This document shows positions 61,937 through 64,000 of a stretch of 64,000 bases of DNA, piece after piece (within the stretch, counting starts at the first letter, position 1; each line of letters starts with the position of its first letter). The notes under the pieces were generated by a model, which ran no database searches, was not told the origin of the DNA, and worked only from the letters and a program-made list of their open reading frames with translations. The position numbers were made by a program, and so were the translations under genes. Source of the stretch: Bacteroides sp. An322 (lineage in GTDB: Bacteria; Bacteroidota; Bacteroidia; Bacteroidales; Bacteroidaceae); assembly GCF_002161765.1 (NCBI RefSeq), contig NZ_NFIN01000017.1:1-64000 (forward strand), read 5' to 3'.

Positions 61937-62338
61937 TTAGATTTCGAAATCTCCATAATAACAGATATTTTCATTTACTATCTCTAAAGTATAATTACCA
62001 TTACTTAGATGTATAGGAAGAGTACATTCTTCATTAGAGTATAAAGTAATGCCCATTTCGTATACAATGTTTTTCCATTCATTTTTTATTTTGATAGTAA
62101 CATTATCCATTTGTATTTGAGAATTGAGATAAAGGTTGGTATTATCATACGATGCCTTAATAGGAACAAATGCAATAGTGCGTTTATTTCGTTCGTAATT
62201 TTCTGATTTGTGAGAATAATAAAATTTTAAAATAATCATTTTTTCTATTTCTTTTATTTCCATTTTTTTATTGGCAAAAACGATTGTTATCCATATAGGC
62301 ATAAATAACATTAGTAATGTAATAAAAGTATGTTTCAT
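61937..62338 (-). CDS. DUF3244-like exported protein
   Basis: The 133-residue protein has a signal peptide (MKHTFITLLMLFMPIWITIVFA). The body forms a beta-sandwich-like pattern (TNLYLNSQIQMDNVTIKIKN, IVYEMGITLYS, LSNGNYTLEIVNENICYYGDFEI) typical of DUF3244, a small periplasmic or surface family in Bacteroides. The function is unknown. It follows the TPR/HTH regulator on the same strand, after about 140 bp. Confidence 0.7.
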   Translation of the reverse strand: MKHTFITLLMLFMPIWITIVFANKKMEIKEIEKMIILKFYYSHKSENYERNKRTIAFVPIKASYDNTNLYLNSQIQMDNVTIKIKNEWKNIVYEMGITLYSNEECTLPIHLSNGNYTLEIVNENICYYGDFEI

Positions 62339-62477
62339 TTTTACAAGTTTTTAAAATTTTGATAGCACAAAGGTATATAAGAGATATAAAAAAGATAGAA
62401 AAAGCAGTACGCAAAAAGTACGCAAGTGAGGTGCGTACTTTTGCGTACTGCTTATAAGGTGTTGAAAATAAATAGAA

Positions 62478-64000
62478 TTAGAGGTTTCGGATAAAGTTAT
62501 CACAATCTTTTGGCTTTCCTTTTTCTCCAACGAATTTTTTGTAAAGCCTTTCGCGAAGTGAGGAAATACCTTGCTTCGAACTGCATACGATGTCCGCTAT
62601 TTGAGTTAAAGGTATGTTGATTTTTATTAATAGACATACTTGCAATTCTTTTTGTGAGAGCGTGCAAAGTTCGTTTAGGCGTTGCACGAAGTTGGGATAA
62701 GTTTCTTCTATGACTTTTGTTAATTCTGTCCAGTCCGTGTCTGTCATTTTAATGATTCCATTCTTATCTATGGATTGGTGCAGTTTTTTCCATATTTCGG
62801 TTTGTTGTAAGTTCGCCCATGACGATTCTTTGACAACCTGTGCAGCTTCGATTTGTATATTAGCTTTCTCTATCCAGTCTTTTTGAGCTTGCAGTAAATT
62901 CTGACGTAGTTTATCATTTGTTTGTTTTGCTTCATGTAATAGTGTTGAAAGCTTCTTTATTTTTTCATTGTTGGCAATGATTTGTGCTTGACTATATTGA
63001 AATTGTTCTTTCTGCAATCTTTTTAGTTTTTCTTGCTGGAGCAAGATAGTTTGCTCTTTCCGTTTTTGTTTTTGCCAAAAGACAATACCTATTAATAAAA
63101 GGAATACTAAAGAAAATATTGTTACAAAAAGTAGTTGTTTTTGTTTGAAAGTTTTTTGTTTAAGAAAAAGATTTTCTTTTTTGTATTGTTGGTAATTATA
63201 TAATGTATGTATTTTGTCAATAGCGGCTGTGCGGACGGTTTGTTGCAAAGAGTCTTCGTAAAGCATATATTGTTCATAATAACTTAAAGCCTGAGTGAAA
63301 TTATTCTGTTTGCTAGCTATTTGGGCTAAGTCTTCATAAGCACTTGCTTTATGAACGTATGAGTCGTTGAAAGATAAATTCTTTTTATAATAATAAATGG
63401 CAGAATCTAATTCGTTTGTATAGTAATAATATTTTGCTATATTGTTATAATATACAGATATACTGAGTGTTTCTATTTTTTGTTGTGCGATTTGTAGTTT
63501 TTCATATCCTTTTGAATATTCATGCCAATCAATATAATTGCCTGCTAATTCATTATAAACCATACTTAACAGCGTACTGTCTTTTATTAGTAATGCCATT
63601 TCACCTGCTCGATTGAAATAATAGACTGCACTATCCCTTTGATCTATTGATGCAAAAACTCGTCCGATGTCCCGCAAGTCGAAGACAAGACCGGTGCTAT
63701 CTTTTAGCAATGAATCATACCAATAGGCTTTTCGAAACATTTCGGGAGCTTCATTGTAAAGCTCTTGGTAAACAAAAAGTGTACCCATCTGGCTATAGAT
63801 GCGGCTCGATAAATTGTAATCAATTAGTTTTTCGTGTTTCATTACATCAATAGCTTGTTGGTAATATTCCAATGCCCGTGGGGCATCGTTTAAGTCGCTA
63901 TAAACACGTCCGGCATAGTAGAGGGCTTCGGGCAGATGGGTTTTATTACGCTGCTTTTTGTAATATGCTACGATTGGAAGGATCAGGCTATCCGATGTAT
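62478..64000 (-). CDS. TPR-containing membrane regulator with C-terminal HTH (runs off window)
   Basis: The frame is open at the window edge, so the N-terminus is missing. Visible are several tetratricopeptide-like repeats (ALYYAGRVYSDLNDAPRALEYYQQAI and similar), a transmembrane helix (LLFVTIFSLVFLLLIGIVFW), a coiled coil (KRKEQTILLQQEKLKRLQKE...) and a C-terminal LuxR-like HTH (LTQIADIVCSSKQGISSLRERLYKKF). Bacteroides proteins of this layout are thought to sense envelope signals and control nearby secreted-protein genes. The genes following it may be targets. An ATG-like start within the window at 63872 is actually TTG, and homology continues upstream. Confidence 0.82.
   Translation of the reverse strand, partial: TSDSLILPIVAYYKKQRNKTHLPEALYYAGRVYSDLNDAPRALEYYQQAIDVMKHEKLIDYNLSSRIYSQMGTLFVYQELYNEAPEMFRKAYWYDSLLKDSTGLVFDLRDIGRVFASIDQRDSAVYYFNRAGEMALLIKDSTLLSMVYNELAGNYIDWHEYSKGYEKLQIAQQKIETLSISVYYNNIAKYYYYTNELDSAIYYYKKNLSFNDSYVHKASAYEDLAQIASKQNNFTQALSYYEQYMLYEDSLQQTVRTAAIDKIHTLYNYQQYKKENLFLKQKTFKQKQLLFVTIFSLVFLLLIGIVFWQKQKRKEQTILLQQEKLKRLQKEQFQYSQAQIIANNEKIKKLSTLLHEAKQTNDKLRQNLLQAQKDWIEKANIQIEAAQVVKESSWANLQQTEIWKKLHQSIDKNGIIKMTDTDWTELTKVIEETYPNFVQRLNELCTLSQKELQVCLLIKINIPLTQIADIVCSSKQGISSLRERLYKKFVGEKGKPKDCDNFIRNL

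Overview
The window looks like the chromosome of a gut member of the Bacteroidales (Bacteroides/Phocaeicola-like). The evidence is the gene families (DUF4271, DUF3098, DUF3108, DUF4294, DUF3244, bacterial GH3-like protein, TPR/HTH regulators, many Cys lipoproteins), the near absence of Shine-Dalgarno sequences, and repeated Bacteroidetes-type promoter boxes (TAnnTTTG near -7, sometimes with TTTG/TTG about 19-20 nt upstream). I saw no rRNA, tRNA, CRISPR array, transposase or integrase gene.

Layout. (1) 1-7.7 kb: two related surface lipoprotein genes point outward from a segment carrying a sugar kinase, a SIS-domain isomerase, a LOG protein and an M16 peptidase. Each lipoprotein gene has the same leader and N-terminus in inverted orientation, and each arm starts at a GTAAC-N7-GTTAC-like palindrome, so the 4.3 kb between them may invert. 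(2) 8-15 kb: M3 peptidase; an antitoxin with a truncated toxin joined to a GH8 fragment; a collagen-like/von Willebrand A lipoprotein between two direct copies of a short palindromic repeat; tyrS. (3) 15-35 kb: mostly housekeeping, namely tatD-like/yidD/rnpA, hemD, DUF4271, LOG, metK behind a SAM-II-like riboswitch, an AAA/PD-(D/E)XK protein, a compact operon (methyltransferase-ftsX-DUF3098-uppP-truB-queA-folK), pfkA, GH3-like, two envelope proteins, CAT-like, ketopantoate reductase and ychF.

(4) 35.5-43.5 kb: an accessory island between ychF and leuS, bounded by two direct copies of a segment from just upstream of the ychF promoter. It holds three AraC-type regulators (one with a metal-binding-like CxxC N-terminal domain), a translationally coupled MBL/DUF5131/SplB-like radical SAM operon whose last gene is frameshifted, and a coupled SIR2-SIR2-Fic operon whose sirtuins lack the catalytic His and whose Fic protein appears to lack the inhibitory Glu. 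(5) 44-49.9 kb: leuS, YitT-like, rdgB, a PH-like membrane protein and a radical SAM protein. (6) 49.9-52 kb: a two-gene adenine methylase/putative PD-(D/E)XK endonuclease restriction-modification cassette with its own good promoter.

(7) 52-59.6 kb: an unusual single ORF joining an ECF-like sigma factor, a transmembrane helix, a periplasmic linker and an outer-membrane beta-barrel; then a methyltransferase, an HhH/beta-barrel protein, a DUF4294 protein, an RNA methyltransferase and nadA. A promoter and a perfect terminator after nadA outline a roughly 62-nt small RNA. (8) 59.8-64 kb: small secreted or lipoprotein genes, one apparently truncated beside a pseudogene remnant, downstream of a TPR/HTH regulator that runs off the window.

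The strongest candidates for something undescribed are the sigma-TM-beta-barrel fusion, the inverted lipoprotein pair and the SIR2-SIR2-Fic operon. Intergenic spaces are rich in palindromic repeats of at least four families.
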